A stretch of 64,000 nucleotides of DNA from Ephemerocybe angulata (lineage: Eukaryota; Basidiomycota; Agaricomycetes; Agaricales; Psathyrellaceae), in NCBI GenBank assembly GCA_013368325.1, contig JAACJK010000163.1, positions 3,348,001 to 3,412,000 of the forward strand. The letters are read 5' to 3'. Under the pieces are notes generated by a model. It was not told the origin of the DNA and did no database searches. It saw nothing but the letters and a program-made list of their open reading frames with translations. A program made the position numbers and the translations under genes. Within the stretch, counting starts at the first letter, position 1. Each line of letters begins with the position of its first letter. This document shows, piece by piece, positions 44,600 to 56,508 of the stretch.

Positions 44600-45745
44600 T
44601 CAAGGATAACTTCTCTTCCAAAGCGCAGGGTCGAATTCACTGTCTTTTGCGAGAAACGGTGCACGATATCTCGTCCACACCATCCCGGAGATATTTACTT
44701 CGGGACTGAGGCGCTCCTTTTCCCACTCATCCGACACAAGAGTTACCATAGGATTGTGGATAATCGACGACGTTGACCCTCGAGACTCGTATCCAAGCCT
44801 CCAACACAATGTTGGGCCTAACACCCGTTTGTCGGGCAGCGAGCCGAATTGCAGGCGCGAAGGAATCTTATCGTCGGTGCGGCGATACTCACGCTGGCAC
44901 GTTCGACCGCTGTGAGGGACCCAGTAGACATGATCTTTATGCCAATCTTCGCAGTGTTGCGAAAGGGTGAAGCCAAGGGTCTCCCATTTGGAGCCTATCT
45001 CAGGGCGATGTCTCTTCTCGAATTCGACGGCGCGGTTATGAAGTCCTGAAGAAGATTGAAATCGGTAGCGGCGCCAGATCCAAGAGTTAAGTCAACTTGT
45101 TTAGAGGATTGAACAAAAGGAATACATACCGCGGAATTTGTGCGTCAATTCAGGGTACAAGCACGCTGCGTCCCAGCCACTGATGTAGTTCATGAGAGAC
45201 GTGTTGTGGAAATGAAGGATGGGGGCAAATGGCGAACTCGTAATGGATTCGACAAGGGTTACGATCTTCGAAGAAGTGCGGTGAATGTAGCGCTTGATTT
45301 CCTTCACGCCTTGGTTCACGGAGAACATGTCGAATCGGCGTTTTTCGATGAGGAAAGCGTCGATAGTGGGAGTCAGAATGTCGTATTTTCCACTGGACAG
45401 AATGTGTTTCTCGACGACGATTGTCCCCCCAAGGGGAGTATAGAAGTTCAAGTCCCTCGGGGCGCAAGATCCCGGATTGACAACCTCCAATGCGACAGAC
45501 CCGGAAATCAAAGTACCCGATGCTGTCATCATGCCCAAAGTATCAAGGGCGTGCAAATCGAATTCTGTGAGCTTCGTGATGATGCGACTCTTCAAGTGCT
45601 CGATTGCTGCCGATTCGAGCTCGGGTTGTAAGGATAGAGCTTGAAGATCTTCAAGGGAGAGTAGACCAAGTATAACGTCTTCGAGCTCTGAAGGACATGG
45701 AGCCTTCTTCGTTCCTTTAGAGGTCATGAGTGGGATATGCGGCAC
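44600..45745 (-). CDS. Orphan protein, nucleotidyltransferase-like family member 2
   Basis: Two exons, 45745-45130 and 45045-44600, give 353 residues. The N-terminus has an F-box-like helix pair (CPSELEDVILGLLSLEDLQA). The core is LISGSVALEVVNPGSCAPRD followed by LNFYTPLGGTIVVEKHIL, that is GS-x(12)-D-L-N. Later come VTLVESITSSPFAPILHFHN and TSLMNYISGWDAACLYPEL, closely matching the member at 63 kb. The C-terminal half ends with TLCWRLGYESRGSTSS and ALWKRSYP. DLN in place of DLD would remove one metal ligand if the fold is a nucleotidyltransferase. An ATG at 45727 is an alternative start. Confidence 0.78.
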
Positions 45746-46152
45746 AACGCAACAGGAAACCTCTTACCGAGTATATACGAATGACAAGACCTCGACGTCA
45801 TTCTCCGCAGAAATATTCGGTTGCAGGATAGTGGAAACGGGGAAGTAGTTCCCCCCTTAGTGTATAATATATAACCAAACACGCGAGATACACCCCGTCT
45901 ACCCTGAGCTGGCAAGGCCAGACAATTCTGTGCGCTATCGAGACGAGTCATTGAGAGTCAATATTCTGCGATAAGACATCATCATATTCCCGCGCGTACT
46001 CGGAGAACCGAAGTTTTCAGGCTCATAGCTCGACTTCTGGGAAGGATTGGATGGCCAAGAGTATCGGAAAATAATATTTTACACGAGGTTAGAACTAGTT
46101 ACAGCATTATCGGTCCTTTCTGATATCCACAGGACTACTCGGATCTGAGATT
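45746..46152. other. Intergenic interval
   Basis: Holds the promoter of the preceding minus-strand gene, with a TATA-like A/T run at about 45862-45875, and the 3' end of the CxxC protein gene. Confidence 0.5.
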
Positions 46153-47418
46153 TCAAAGCGCATAAGCTCCTTCGTAGTAGCCAAAAGTGGCACCCTCTCC
46201 AAGTCCCAGATCTTCCCAACCATTGGTGTTATCAATAGAACCCGTCCTGAAAACCGAAGAGAGTACACGTTAGATTGGGAAATATCAGTCGAGCGAAGGT
46301 CCTCACATGGGAAACAAGTCTCCAGCTTCATCAACAAACCCACTGAGGCTGAGGAGATGAGAAGGCATATGTTAGCCAGGCCTCGACGATTATCCCAACG
46401 TCGAGCTTACTTATCATCTTGCGCGATTCCGGCGGGGTAGTACAGCCCCATGTCGGAAGTCGCCGAGCCAGCGGCAATCGCGAGGAAGTCGTTACTAGAA
46501 ATTTGTTAGCATCGTTGAACGTCTGAGTCGATACAAATGGCAGCTACATACACCCATGAGTTCAACTCGTCGTCGCTACTATTGAGATATTGAGCAGTCG
46601 ATCCGGAGTCTTGATTGGAGTAGGCGAACTCAGTTGGAAGAGGGACGATGTTTCCGTAGCCGGATCCCAAATTATCGTCGAAAATAGTCTCGCCGAGAGT
46701 GTAGTCGAGCGCATCGAAACGGACCTCGCTGACCTTTGGTATATCGGTTTCCTGCTCGAGAGGGAGTGTTGCTGAAGCTTCGTCAGTGAAGGGAAAGTTG
46801 AGAGAGAAGAAACCCTCTTGTTCGAGAGTGTCGAGCTGGTCACACTCGCTCCCAGAGGATAAAGTGGAGGCACACGAAGGGGAGCTGGTTAATAACAAAC
46901 CTTCCTCGACTTCGCGCTGCTCCTCGACCTCAACACTTCGCTCTTCGCTGTCAGAGGAAAGTTCGGAGGGATCTATAACCTCAATCGGTGGTAGGGATAG
47001 ATATCGAATGCGCGTTTTGGTCCAGAAGCACTAGCAGAACGTGAGTATGGGGACAATGTGCCCACGGCGAGTAAAATATACTGACCGGTTCGTTGGACTT
47101 GTGGCAAAATGGACAACCGCTAGGAGAGACACTTCCAGGGCACTGAGATGGTATTCATTAGATATCCGAGGACGAGATAGTGATAGCGAAGCTTACGGGT
47201 AGAGTATGGTCCTTACAGTGGTCGCAGAAGGCGTGGAATGATTTGCTCGCGTTGGCCTTGAGTCGCTCTGAGATCTGTTCGTCTTGAGTCTGGAGCTTCT
47301 GGAGTAGGGGTAGGGGAAGGGGCGACAATTCAAGGCTGGTCATTCGTGAGTCTGGCGGACATTGGAGCATGGCATACGACATGGCATACCTGAGGAGGCT
47401 TCGAACTTTGGCGGACAT
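46153..47418 (-). CDS. CxxC putative zinc-binding, acidic orphan protein
   Basis: Starts at the ATG at 47418 (MSAKVRSLL) and stops at 46153, with about seven short exons. A first intron from GTATGCC to GACCAG joins SLL to SLELSPLPLPLLQKLQ. The next exons give CDHCKDHTLP, CPGSVSPSGCPFCHKSNEP and CFWTKTRIRYLSLPP: two CxxC pairs plus further Cys, suggesting one zinc site. A long acidic, Ser-rich region follows (PSELSSDSEERSVEVEEQRE), then a Gly/Asp-rich C-terminus ending FGYYEGAYAL. A protein with an N-terminal zinc knuckle and acidic tail could be a transcription-related factor, but no family is recognised. Confidence 0.65.
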
Positions 47419-48093
47419 GGCTGTCGAGGCACAGGACGCAGAAGAGGTTGAGAAAAGGAAATGCGCGTAGAGCGTAGATCGTCGGGAAGTGAAGGAAGGA
47501 CTCTTCAAAGAAGATGCTTTTTGCTATATCACTCCGATGGGTTATATAACCCCCCAAAAAAAACGGGGCCGCACGATTAAGCTGTCGTGGGCCACTTCGA
47601 TTCGCTCGTCCAAGTTCAAAAGTTCCACGATATTCTGTAGACATTCAGGCCGAATCATAACTGACTCAGTCTGTAATCAGAATCGGTGGGACTAGAACCT
47701 CTATCGAAGCTCGAAATCTATCAAGACGAGGGACAGAGTGGCGTACATACTTTGTGAGCCACAAGCCGAACCCCAAATTACGTAAGTATGAATTTGAATT
47801 CCGCTGAATTTTAGACGCCCGCCTCGTGTCTTGCAAGTCTAATATAATTAGATAGAACTTTCCAGGCCGTCATCCTTCTACATGGATTTAAGCTCTGAGA
47901 CAGATCTACAAGGAGCCTGTCTGCGTTTACGCGCGGCTGGTCAGTGGAGGAGTTGATCCTCACGAACAGTCAGTACATGGAGATTACAGTCGATGGAGAC
48001 TACAGTCGATGGAGACGGTAGGGTTGGAGCGCTGCAGATTTGTATAAGTGAATGCAGGAAGGTGCGTTTCTCTGAATTCACCAAACCCCTGAA
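47419..48093. other. Intergenic interval
   Basis: Divergent promoter region. A C6/A8 run lies near 47551. An imperfect short tandem (GATGGAGACTACAGTC) is seen near 47975-48015. No gene. Confidence 0.5.
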
Positions 48094-48925
48094 ATGCCCC
48101 CAATCGACCAACCCTCCATCCTTTCCGAGCCCGTTTCTGCAGATGGACTGCTCAAACTCAGGAGCGTCCTAAATAACATCAAGAGACATCCCAATTTCAT
48201 CGACCTCCATCGGGAACAGCTGATCGCCGCCGACCTCGCGTTTCTCTCGTATAACGCGTCCCTGAAGGATGTACCTTCCAAGAACGATGAATTCCATCCA
48301 AGTTTCGAAGCATTTAGAAAGGGGACAAGGGATCCCAGCGTTCGGGACGTCCTCAAACTCAAGATGAGGCGCGCCATCTTCGATCAGGTGGGCCGACGCG
48401 CTTTGGCATTCCTATTTTTGGTGGATTGGAAGCTGAAATCAACGTTAGGCGGCCGCTTTGGATCAGCTCACTGGGGGTACAACCCTAGTTGTTCACGTTC
48501 CAGGCGGTCTTCCCCCAGGTAGTCCTGCGCTTCCTCAACACATTAGGGCATATGCCTATGTCCCGAGGTCCGTGCTCAGGGAAATTGAAGACGAAGGAAG
48601 CACCAATCCAGTTCCCGATATTGTGCAAAATATCATTAAAGATCTTGGAGTTCCAACTGTCAGCCGCTTCGATCGCGCACGCCAAAAGCTGTGGAGAGGC
48701 TCGAATTCCCGAGCCAAGAACCTGCCACCTCTCCCTCATATACCAGGAATGCCACTTCCCATCCCTGAAGGCTCCTCCAGATATCATTTCTATGGTCAAC
48801 GAGATGCTCTCCTCCCGGAACCGAGTGCGTATTTCGCCTCAGCGACTGACGACGGGATGAGCGAATGCAGCTCTGACCAAGACGATGAAAGTCGCAGTTC
48901 CACTCTGTCATCTGAGATCGATTGA
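48094..48925 (+). CDS. Orphan protein, 256 residues
   Basis: Two exons, 48094-48387 and 48449-48925, joined by a 61-base intron from GTGGGC to ACGTTAG. Without splicing the first frame ends in an unrelated Arg/Ser tail; splicing yields IFDQ|AAALDQLTGGTTLVVH. The first half is helical (DGLLKLRSVLNNIKRH, REQLIAADLAFLSYNASL). The middle is Pro-rich, and the C-terminus is acidic and Ser-rich (CSSDQDDESRSSTLSSEID). No known domain is seen. Confidence 0.6.
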
Positions 48926-49361
48926 AGGAAAGCTTCGGTGGAGTGGGAGGGATATGCTAGGAGAAGGAAATCATTTTTTTTTTCAGGTTACATACGTCCG
49001 CTCCTCTTACATATAAATTGTGTGAATGTCATTTAGATTGATTTGACGGCGTGCCCTACTCCGATCCCTGGTATCGATGACTGCATGACTGAGGATCCAT
49101 CAGTATTCCCGAGACCCTTAGCCAGGTAAATAGGCGCCTTCCACCTTTATCGGCGCTTAATTCCGCGGTACTGTCAATACGGTAACTTACTTGTGCTCGC
49201 AGCGCCCTCGGATCTCAACTTTTCAGATTTGTCACAGTCGGAAGTAAGGTTTCGAGGGCGTTGGCAAAAGGATGGGGATATCACAATGATTATTTTCCCT
49301 GTCATAACGAGAGTGTCGTGCTACTCGAGGTCTAATTATTTGGCTTTGACGTGGGAGAGTA
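48926..49361. other. Intergenic interval
   Basis: Convergent 3' ends of two genes. A T-run lies near 48975. No gene is seen. Confidence 0.5.
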
Positions 49362-50619
49362 TCAATCCAACTCCCATGGGTGAACACCCCAACGCTCGTA
49401 TGGGTAAAACGGCTTTGAGAGGATCCTCCCATGATTGTACAGATGGATATCAAATTGCTCTCCGAATATGTTGTGCCAAGCGCTATCGCGGTCTGCTGCG
49501 GTGAGCGTCTGATGGCGAAAGAATCCGTAATGGTCCAGGGTGAACACGTTTCTCCCCACCCCTATGCAAGTTAGATATAGGTGGTGGGACGAGATTTTGT
49601 CCAGGTGGGCTTCTATCTTCGTTTTGGATTCCCCTTCATACGATCCCAAATGTGGGGAACGATAACTGTAGCGATGATTGAGGAGAAGTCGCCGTAGAAC
49701 AGGGAACAAAGGTGGCTTGGGGGTGCACAGTTCCAAAAGTTTCTATGATTGTTGTTAGGGAAGTCTCTGTCAAAGATGAGAATCGTGCCAGCACCTCAGG
49801 TAACATTGACGTTTGTTCTAGCGAGAAGCTTGTGAGACTCTGAAAGACCTCCGAAAGCAATGGAAGCGCCATGTTGGTGTCGATAGTCGATTGGATCTTC
49901 AGACTGAGTATAGTAAGGTTTCGGCTGAAATCCGTATTGTCGGAAGAGGACACAAATTGGGCAAATTGATCGAAGTCCAAGACGTGGTTTAGGTCGAGCT
50001 CTGCGATGGATCTATGCGCCGAAATATTCGCTAGAATCGGATCCCCTGTGACACGGAGGTATCGTAGATTAGGCAGCGCGTGAAGAGAGTAAGCCACCTT
50101 CGCCGGCGGATTCCTGGCAAAATACGCTGGGTGGATGCTCTCTCTCACTATCCCAGTCCTCTTCAACCGATTGCTGAGGTGTATAGAGTCGATTGCGTCC
50201 GTTTCGATCCACAGTGCCGAAAGATTTTCTAGGAGCGGGAGGATGTCGCACACCATGGTCGAAATCAGGAAGAGTTCGGTATTTCGGCAGCCCCGATACC
50301 AAAAGCGTTTGACTCTGGACCGATATCGAGATGCTGTACGCGTGCCTGAATGCAATGTGGTGATAAGGCGACGTCCTCGTGAGCCATCTATGAATATGGC
50401 GGTGTAGCGGATGTATTCCGCCGCATGAGCCGTCTGTCGACAGGCCAGCATGAATGACGTGAGGGTGCTAGGCTCTTCGGCAAAATGTCTTGCTACTGCT
50501 TCAAGTGTTTCCGTCGCCAAGGAAGTCAGGGTCGGACCAGCGAGGCCAGATCGACGAGGACAGAATATCGGGAGGTAGCGGGAGGGCATGGTGAAGGTTT
50601 TCCGGGGAGGTTTTGGCAT
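49362..50619 (-). CDS. F-box-like/LRR-like protein
   Basis: Two exons, 50619-49795 and 49742-49362, give 401 residues. Residues of about 25-70 resemble the degenerate F-box seen in many agaric proteins (TSLATETLEAVARHFAEEPS, TLTSFMLACRQTAHAAEYIR). The middle is Leu-rich with irregular repeats (LLENLSALWIETDAIDSIHL, LPNLRYLRVTG, AELDLNHVLDFDQFAQF, LTILSLKIQSTID), suggesting an LRR-like solenoid that would choose targets for SCF ubiquitin ligases. The intron GTGCTG...ATCATAG restores the frame to KLLELCTPKPPLFPVLRRLL. The protein ends WGVHPWELD. An in-frame ATG at 50589 is an alternative start. Confidence 0.65.
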
Positions 50620-51107
50620 TAGTCGCGGCAGAAATATAAGCTATTGAACGGGCGCTTATCTGCTGAATCATTCGCTGCATCTATAGTTTGCAATAGTCGT
50701 TTTCAAGAGCGTCCATCGTTGTGTAGGCCTGGAGTTCTACCCGCCGACCTGAGTGAGAGCAGAGGGCGAGCTCCTAGAGCACAAAGATTTCGATGGTGAC
50801 ACTGAGATCCAATCGTAGAGGAGATCTTGGTCCAAACACAGTTGAGCGCTTACGACGTGGCGAACTTACGCAGCAAGGGTGGGGAGGGGTCCATTGGAGA
50901 GCACACATAGATGAGTCCTCCATTCCTTTCTGGGGCTGGTGTCGCTCATCTTCCTTCGGTCTTTGCCGTCTGCAGTGTGCCGTTGAGCTCATCAGATGTG
51001 CCCCCATCCTGCGAGTACACTACATGCTCGACCTATAAATTGTCAGACAAAATTATCTCTTGGTAAATGCTCATCGCTTACCAGCGAATCATCCAACTCC
51101 TAAGAAT
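50620..51107. other. Divergent intergenic interval
   Basis: No supported gene. Short frames at about 50774-51038 occur on both strands and look like chance. Confidence 0.45.
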
Positions 51108-52144
51108 ATGGCGAATGAAGATTTTACAATGCTTGAATCGAACGCCGAACTTTCTCACTTGGTCACCAGTGTTGGACATGAATCGGACAATATCGTGACG
51201 AAGGCGTCTCGGTAAGTCGCATAGTATTGGAGAGGCAAGCAAACAACGCTTTATTGACATGTTCCCTCTAGAACTATGGGGCGGACCAGGCGTGGCTGCC
51301 TTTCTCTTGGTAAAGAGCAGGAAATGGAAGCAGAAATTGACGGTATGTGTGGGGTAATGTCGGGCGGTGTAGGATTGGAAGAGGGAGAGGTGCTCGAACT
51401 GGAAGATCACGAAGGTGAGTTAACTTCCGCAATGGATGCAACCGATGTCTTACCTTTTCACGTCCACACAGGATCTGACGCTCCTGATCTCATTGAGGAC
51501 GACAACTCTTCTGAGGGGTCGGACATCCAAACCGACAGCGACTCCCAATCGTCCTACTCTCCCAGCGAGAGTGCTATGTCCGAGGATGGCGACGAAGATA
51601 TAGAAAGCAGCGATGATGAAACCGACGGAGAAAGCGACGATGGGGGAAGTGGATATGAATCCGAAACGTCCTCTACAGCCTCGGACGCTAAATCTTCGGC
51701 TAGCGACACCAGCGATCCTTACGAGCTACTTGAGCCTATAGGATTCAGCCGCAAAGAGCAACGCGTGGCTTATCTGCCTGTTCATCCTGTTCAGGAGGGT
51801 GAAGGGATTTTGTTGCGGGTGGAAGACACCTCGGCATCTTCTCTACTGGCTAGGACTTTGCCGAGCACTATGAACGGTGAGAGGGCCCAGAGCTTTTCTT
51901 GAGAATAGTGCCTAAAGATATTGTTACTTTTTCAGCTGAGAGATTCTTCAACGCTATCGCACCTAACCCGTTTACTTCGAGGCACTTTCGACGAGGGTAT
52001 ATCAATGGTCGACACCCGCGTTTGCTTCCAAAGAGCTCCTTCGCGAATAGAAGGACTCGAGGAGAAAGTAGCGGTCTCTCCCTAGTGTCCTCAGCCGAGC
52101 AAGTTATGGAAGGCAATACCTCTCAGTCTGGACATGGAAATTGA
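51108..52144 (+). CDS. Acidic, Ser-rich disordered orphan protein
   Basis: Four exons, 51108-51211, 51272-51414, 51472-51876 and 51936-52144, give 286 residues. The centre is extremely acidic and Ser-rich (EDDNSSEGSDIQTDSDSQSS, EDGDEDIESSDDETDGESDD), followed by a more ordered stretch (DPYELLEPIGFSRKEQRVAY) and a basic C-terminus (NPFTSRHFRRGYINGRHPRL). All introns are GT-AG and phases agree. The composition is that of a chromatin- or ribosome-biogenesis-type acidic protein, but no family is recognised. Confidence 0.6.
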
Positions 52145-53281
52145 GAAACTCAGACGCAATGCGCGTAATGCAGCGGAGAGTTGTGGGATTCGGTATGGTG
52201 TGGGCCTAAATGTAATAGGTCAGCATGAGGAATAGTGAGCGTAGAATAAAGGCATCCTGTGTAGAGAGTTGTAAACATATCGTTGAAATCCCTAACCATG
52301 TCGAATGAAATTTGTTGAAGGAAACAAAAAGTTGTCCAAGTATCGCGAATTGTTCAGGTGTCGACGGGATCTTGACATAGAACACTCGCTAATAAGCCCC
52401 TCAGTGCAGTATGAGATAGCTGACTACGTAGTTGCAAGAGAATCGGAGGGTGAAAAAATCGAGGAGCTGGACAGTGGGGAAAGATCATTTCTGACCTTCT
52501 GACGTGATCGATGTCGGCGGCATCAAGTTCGTTGCGCCCCTCTCTCAACATCCAAGTCCATATCGGACCATGGAATAAACCTTCCTCTTCTACCTTCAGA
52601 CAAATATGAACTTATCTTCGACTTGAACGATCGCCAAATTCCGCGAAGAAGAGGATTCTGACTAGTGGTCCCAATATCGAATCGGATTGCGCAAGACGTC
52701 GAGCATCCGCCTTGCACTGCCAATCGCCGAACTTTGACGTCCGAATACGACACGGCACATCCTGGTGGGCCGATTCGAGCTAGGATTGGAGGAAGACGGC
52801 AGAAATACGTAGAGAGGTCGTATGAAAGTGGTAGTGAGAGCGGTAAGGGAAGCGGAATAGGTTGAACGGGAGCCTTGATCTGGAAGACCGAGGATCGGGA
52901 TGGGCTGGAAAGGAGTTGTTACTTTTTGTTCGAAGAGGTGAGTGCGAGGGTGGCCCCCCTTCTTTCGAATAATAGACTCATTCAATCCCAATAGTTGCTG
53001 CGCAAGGTCCCCTCCATCGCTCCTTTGCCAGTCAGTCGACCGGACCGCTCTCGTCGCTTCCCCCGCCTCCCCTCTCTCCTCCTCTAGTAACATCTCGACG
53101 GGACACGTACGCGATGACTTCTCTCGACCCCAGCCTGTATGCACTCGGCAGACGCGCACGCGGCTCGACCTGGGAGTAGCCGGGTACTCCAACACCCCAA
53201 ATTGCAAAATCTGGACAGTCTTGAGCCATGGGTCTACATCGAGACAAGGAGACGAGCTCATTGACCTACGCGCGAGTCGAG
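52145..53281. other. Interval without a confident gene
   Basis: A minus-strand frame of 199 codons (53261-52662) is open but lacks motifs, and a short plus-strand frame at 52305-52502 is similar. I do not call either a gene. Confidence 0.35.
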
Positions 53282-54533
53282 GTCAGTCGCACGTTGCGGC
53301 CGGCACGAAAATATCCAACTCACGCGATTAAAGCATCTCTTGGGCCCTTCACGCTGGGACGCTCGGTTCAATCATACCTTGCAATACACAAAAGGTCAGC
53401 TGAAGATTGTCTCGGCTATATGATCGAAGATCCACTTACCTCCCTCCTAATCGACTTGTCCAGGCTTGCCAAGTCGCCTTCTCCCACCGCCACCACAAAC
53501 CTTCGTCTTGGACATGACAGACGACGACGGCCGGGCTCGACGATGACTGGGATTGAGGTGTAGGGATGCTTGGGTGGTGACCAAAATTCGCAGGCTTCGG
53601 TATGTCACTGTCAGACGCATATCGTTCAACTTGGACGGAATGTACTCACCTTTCTCAACAGTCCCCCAAGAAGCAGCGCAGCACCCAAGTCTCGAGCGCC
53701 GTCCTCACCACCAACAAGACCTACCGGTCAAATTTCGACGCCCGCACCTCGACTGTGCGAAACAAGGAAATCGATGTTACATCCAAAATCCAAACGCAAC
53801 GTCAACGCACCCGTATTTAGCTCGTCGACTCGGATTCGTCGCAAACGATGGTCGCCAGTTGTCAGAGGAATGGTCCAGGATTTGCGGGAACAGCGTAGGC
53901 AGTCTGGTCTTGAATCAGGTCAGTCTCATACGCTCGAATGAAACCTGCGACACGATAGTACTCACCGGTTTGAACAGACACGAGACTTGGCCATTCCTTC
54001 CACACACAGCAATACGACTGGATATCGATGGTCGCGGGTCAACGACAATTCGTTCTGGTGGACAAGACTATGGCTTACCCTGCACCCGACATTCCACACC
54101 CTCAGTCGTCTGCCCTGGACCGAACGACACGCCGCCGCCCTCATTTACGCCAAGACGAATGAGAATGCAACAAGGCCCCGACGGCTACCGAGTGTTGAAG
54201 GGACACAGAACTGCGTATGCAGTCTGTTTATTCAACAGGTCATTTTCCATATGATCGAATCTTGTGCATGATTGTACTCACTTGTTTGAACAGACCCGAG
54301 GCAAGTAACCCCAAGGCGACGGGAAGGCGACGATATTCCCTGGACGACAGCAAAACTTACGCTACGGTGACATGCGGGAATCGGGTGCGGCTTCGAAGGC
54401 GACCACCCCAGGCCTCGACGACCTCAAACACACCGAGCCTTTGACGGCGGGCGGATACATTGGGTTGGGAAGGTCACAACAGGTCAGTGGTGTGTCTCCG
54501 TTCAAGCGAGATTGTACTCACGATATTCCCCAG
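53282..54533 (+). other. Series of six similar intron-like segments; possible fast-evolving multi-exon gene
   Basis: Segments at 53282-53333, 53395-53463, 53600-53661, 53919-53977, 54239-54293 and 54483-54533 each begin GTCAGY or close (GTATGT, GTCATT). Each carries ACTCAC or ACTTAC, usually within TGTACTCAC, 10-25 bases before the end, and ends AG, mostly CAG. These are donor, branch site and acceptor in order. The second and fifth also share ATGATCGAA. Putative exons between them are Arg/Ser/Pro-rich and have open frames of 190-260 bases, but the 136-base exon at 53464-53599 contains stops in all three frames. One continuous protein could therefore not be assembled. Confidence 0.4.
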
Positions 54534-54627
54534 CCCCAGCGCGGCGATTGCGGACCATGCGTAGAGGCATTCTCGGACCTGCGAAGCGTGTTTCATCCTC
54601 TTTAACAGTCCGCCGGGCGGCCCCTTC

Positions 54628-55233
54628 TCAACAACCGTTTGGCGTCGTGCCAAGAGGGAATCGGACGCGCATGGAGGAAAGTCGCGAGCATACAGACTTC
54701 GTGAGTGTTTTGGTCTGAAAGTTCGATCTCCTGGGGAGGGGAGTTGCTGACCTCAATTTGGATCTGTAGACGCCATGTCTGTTACCTCGATCTAGGAATC
54801 CAACCAGTTGGCGCCATTTTTTTCCTCGATGTATTTCCAAACATCTCTCCTGGGGGTTGGGTTGGGGGAGGGCGGGAAGAGAACGCCACGGGTTTCGCAT
54901 TCTGAGCGATATACCTCTATGTGGAGTCTTTCGGTGTTCGCCTCGCATGATCGAAACGTCTTCCTGGCTCTTCCTGTCTCTTTCTATTTCGTCGTAAGCA
55001 TTTTCCGCCACGAAGCTGGTAAACGGACTCTTGACTGAGTTTTCCACAGACCTGAAACCGCAATTAACTTGGAATAACGTGTCAAGAGCACCCGTAGTAA
55101 GGCTCGTCACCAGGAAATCCGTAAGGCTCATGTTCCTTCCCAGTATTGAATACCAGCAGTAACAAGCCTCTAGGTCGTGAGAGATACTTCGAGATCTTTC
55201 TCCCTGGTCATCTTGGGAGTATTCTGTCGCCAT
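54628..55233 (-). CDS. Possible small orphan gene
   Basis: A single minus-strand frame of 201 codons from the ATG at 55233 (MATEYSQDDQGERSRSI). A TATAAAG on the minus strand lies about 125 bases upstream (55360). Content includes DFLVTSLTTGALDTLFQVNC and ENAYDEIERDRKSQED; the C-terminal 80 residues are Arg-rich and may be read-through beyond an unrecognised intron. No domain is known. It may be chance. Confidence 0.3.
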   Translation of the reverse strand: MATEYSQDDQGERSRSISHDLEACYCWYSILGRNMSLTDFLVTSLTTGALDTLFQVNCGFRSVENSVKSPFTSFVAENAYDEIERDRKSQEDVSIMRGEHRKTPHRGISLRMRNPWRSLPALPQPNPQERCLEIHRGKKWRQLVGFLDRGNRHGVYRSKLRSATPLPRRSNFQTKTLTKSVCSRLSSMRVRFPLGTTPNGC

Positions 55234-56508
55234 CCCTCCAGCAATACCAGAGTCCGGCCCAAAGAACCTGCTCCGGCGCTCGTTCGCTTATGGAGATTCG
55301 CCCAGTCAACACTTGTTGCGCAACCAAGAGTTTGTCGCCAGGTGAAGATATACGATGCTTTATAGGGCGGATTCCATGCGGTCGATCGTGGATAGCTGTG
55401 GCCAGTTATGCCTCGTCCCCATCCTCGGTATCAGGAATTATCGTTTCTGAAATCTACCGGCCGCTCTGGCTTCCTCGCCAAATCAGGTCTTTTCGACCCG
55501 CTATCTTCTCGACAGTCCTAGTCTTTTCGACTCCCTCAACGAACTCTGGTCCGGCAGACCCCCCCCCCACGATGCTATTTCTTCGAACCTCTATCTCCGA
55601 TAACAGATGGTTGGGCGCTTATTTCACCGAATGGAACGAAATTTGCGCCCCGTTCATGCTGAAACGAGACTAATGCCACCACTCCCTGGATGGCGGCAGG
55701 ATAGAGAGGGTTTCTGTCGCCCAGAATAACTAAAGGCTCGGCATCTCGTCAGGGATTTCTGGCCGAATCAGCTTGGAGAGTCTAACCCGGAACTCGGAAA
55801 AGGGCTCGCGGTTTCGTCGACAAGGAGCTCTAAGCCGAGGGGCGTTCGGGAGTTCAGCTTCGGTGCGCATAATTTGAGGCGTGCCCGAACGTATTCGCGA
55901 TTTGGGCACGAAGAAGGTCGTTCGCAAGGCAGACCATCCTTTTGCCCAGACCCCGGCGGGGAGACACCCCATGAACGTGCCTGAGCGGTTACTTCGTTCA
56001 ATGGCGGGTGAGAACCACCGTCATACCCAGAGGACAGCATCCGTATTGCAGCTTCGAAGGACGCGGCCTTGATCAGCACATCGGTACAGGCTCTTCGACA
56101 TTTCAAGTCAGTGACCAATAACTGAATAAATACTGCAAACGAATGCTTACTCGCCTAGGATACAGCGGGTCTTACCTCGGAAGTCGGCGAGTCAGGGTAT
56201 ATGAAAGGTTCACGGCTCGTGAACAACCTCCTGCATAGGACTTTTTGGCGGATGAAGAGGACGTGGCGGGATCTTCTGTCGATTGTCCGTTTTGGCTAGA
56301 TTGTACCGAAAGTGGATCAAAAAAAATGGTTGTGATTGATACGAAGATATGGCACGCCCCAATTCATATTTAGACTGCCTGCTCGTTCTTCCCTTCCATA
56401 TCCACCTCTTCGGCTTCCCTACTGTCTCCTGGTCCCTACCTCACCGTAACTCGCTTGGCGCATGCTTCGAAGTGGTTTCCTCATATTCCACGACCATTGA
56501 AGCCCGAA
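55234..56508. other. Interval without a confident gene
   Basis: Overlapping open frames occur on both strands (plus 55146-55673; minus 55768-56118 and 55730-55972). A minus-strand gene beginning MSKSLYRCADQGRVLR at about 56101, with a 46-base intron, is conceivable. Two frames downstream of it are equally open, so I leave it unassigned. A C9 run at about 55559 is present. Confidence 0.35.
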
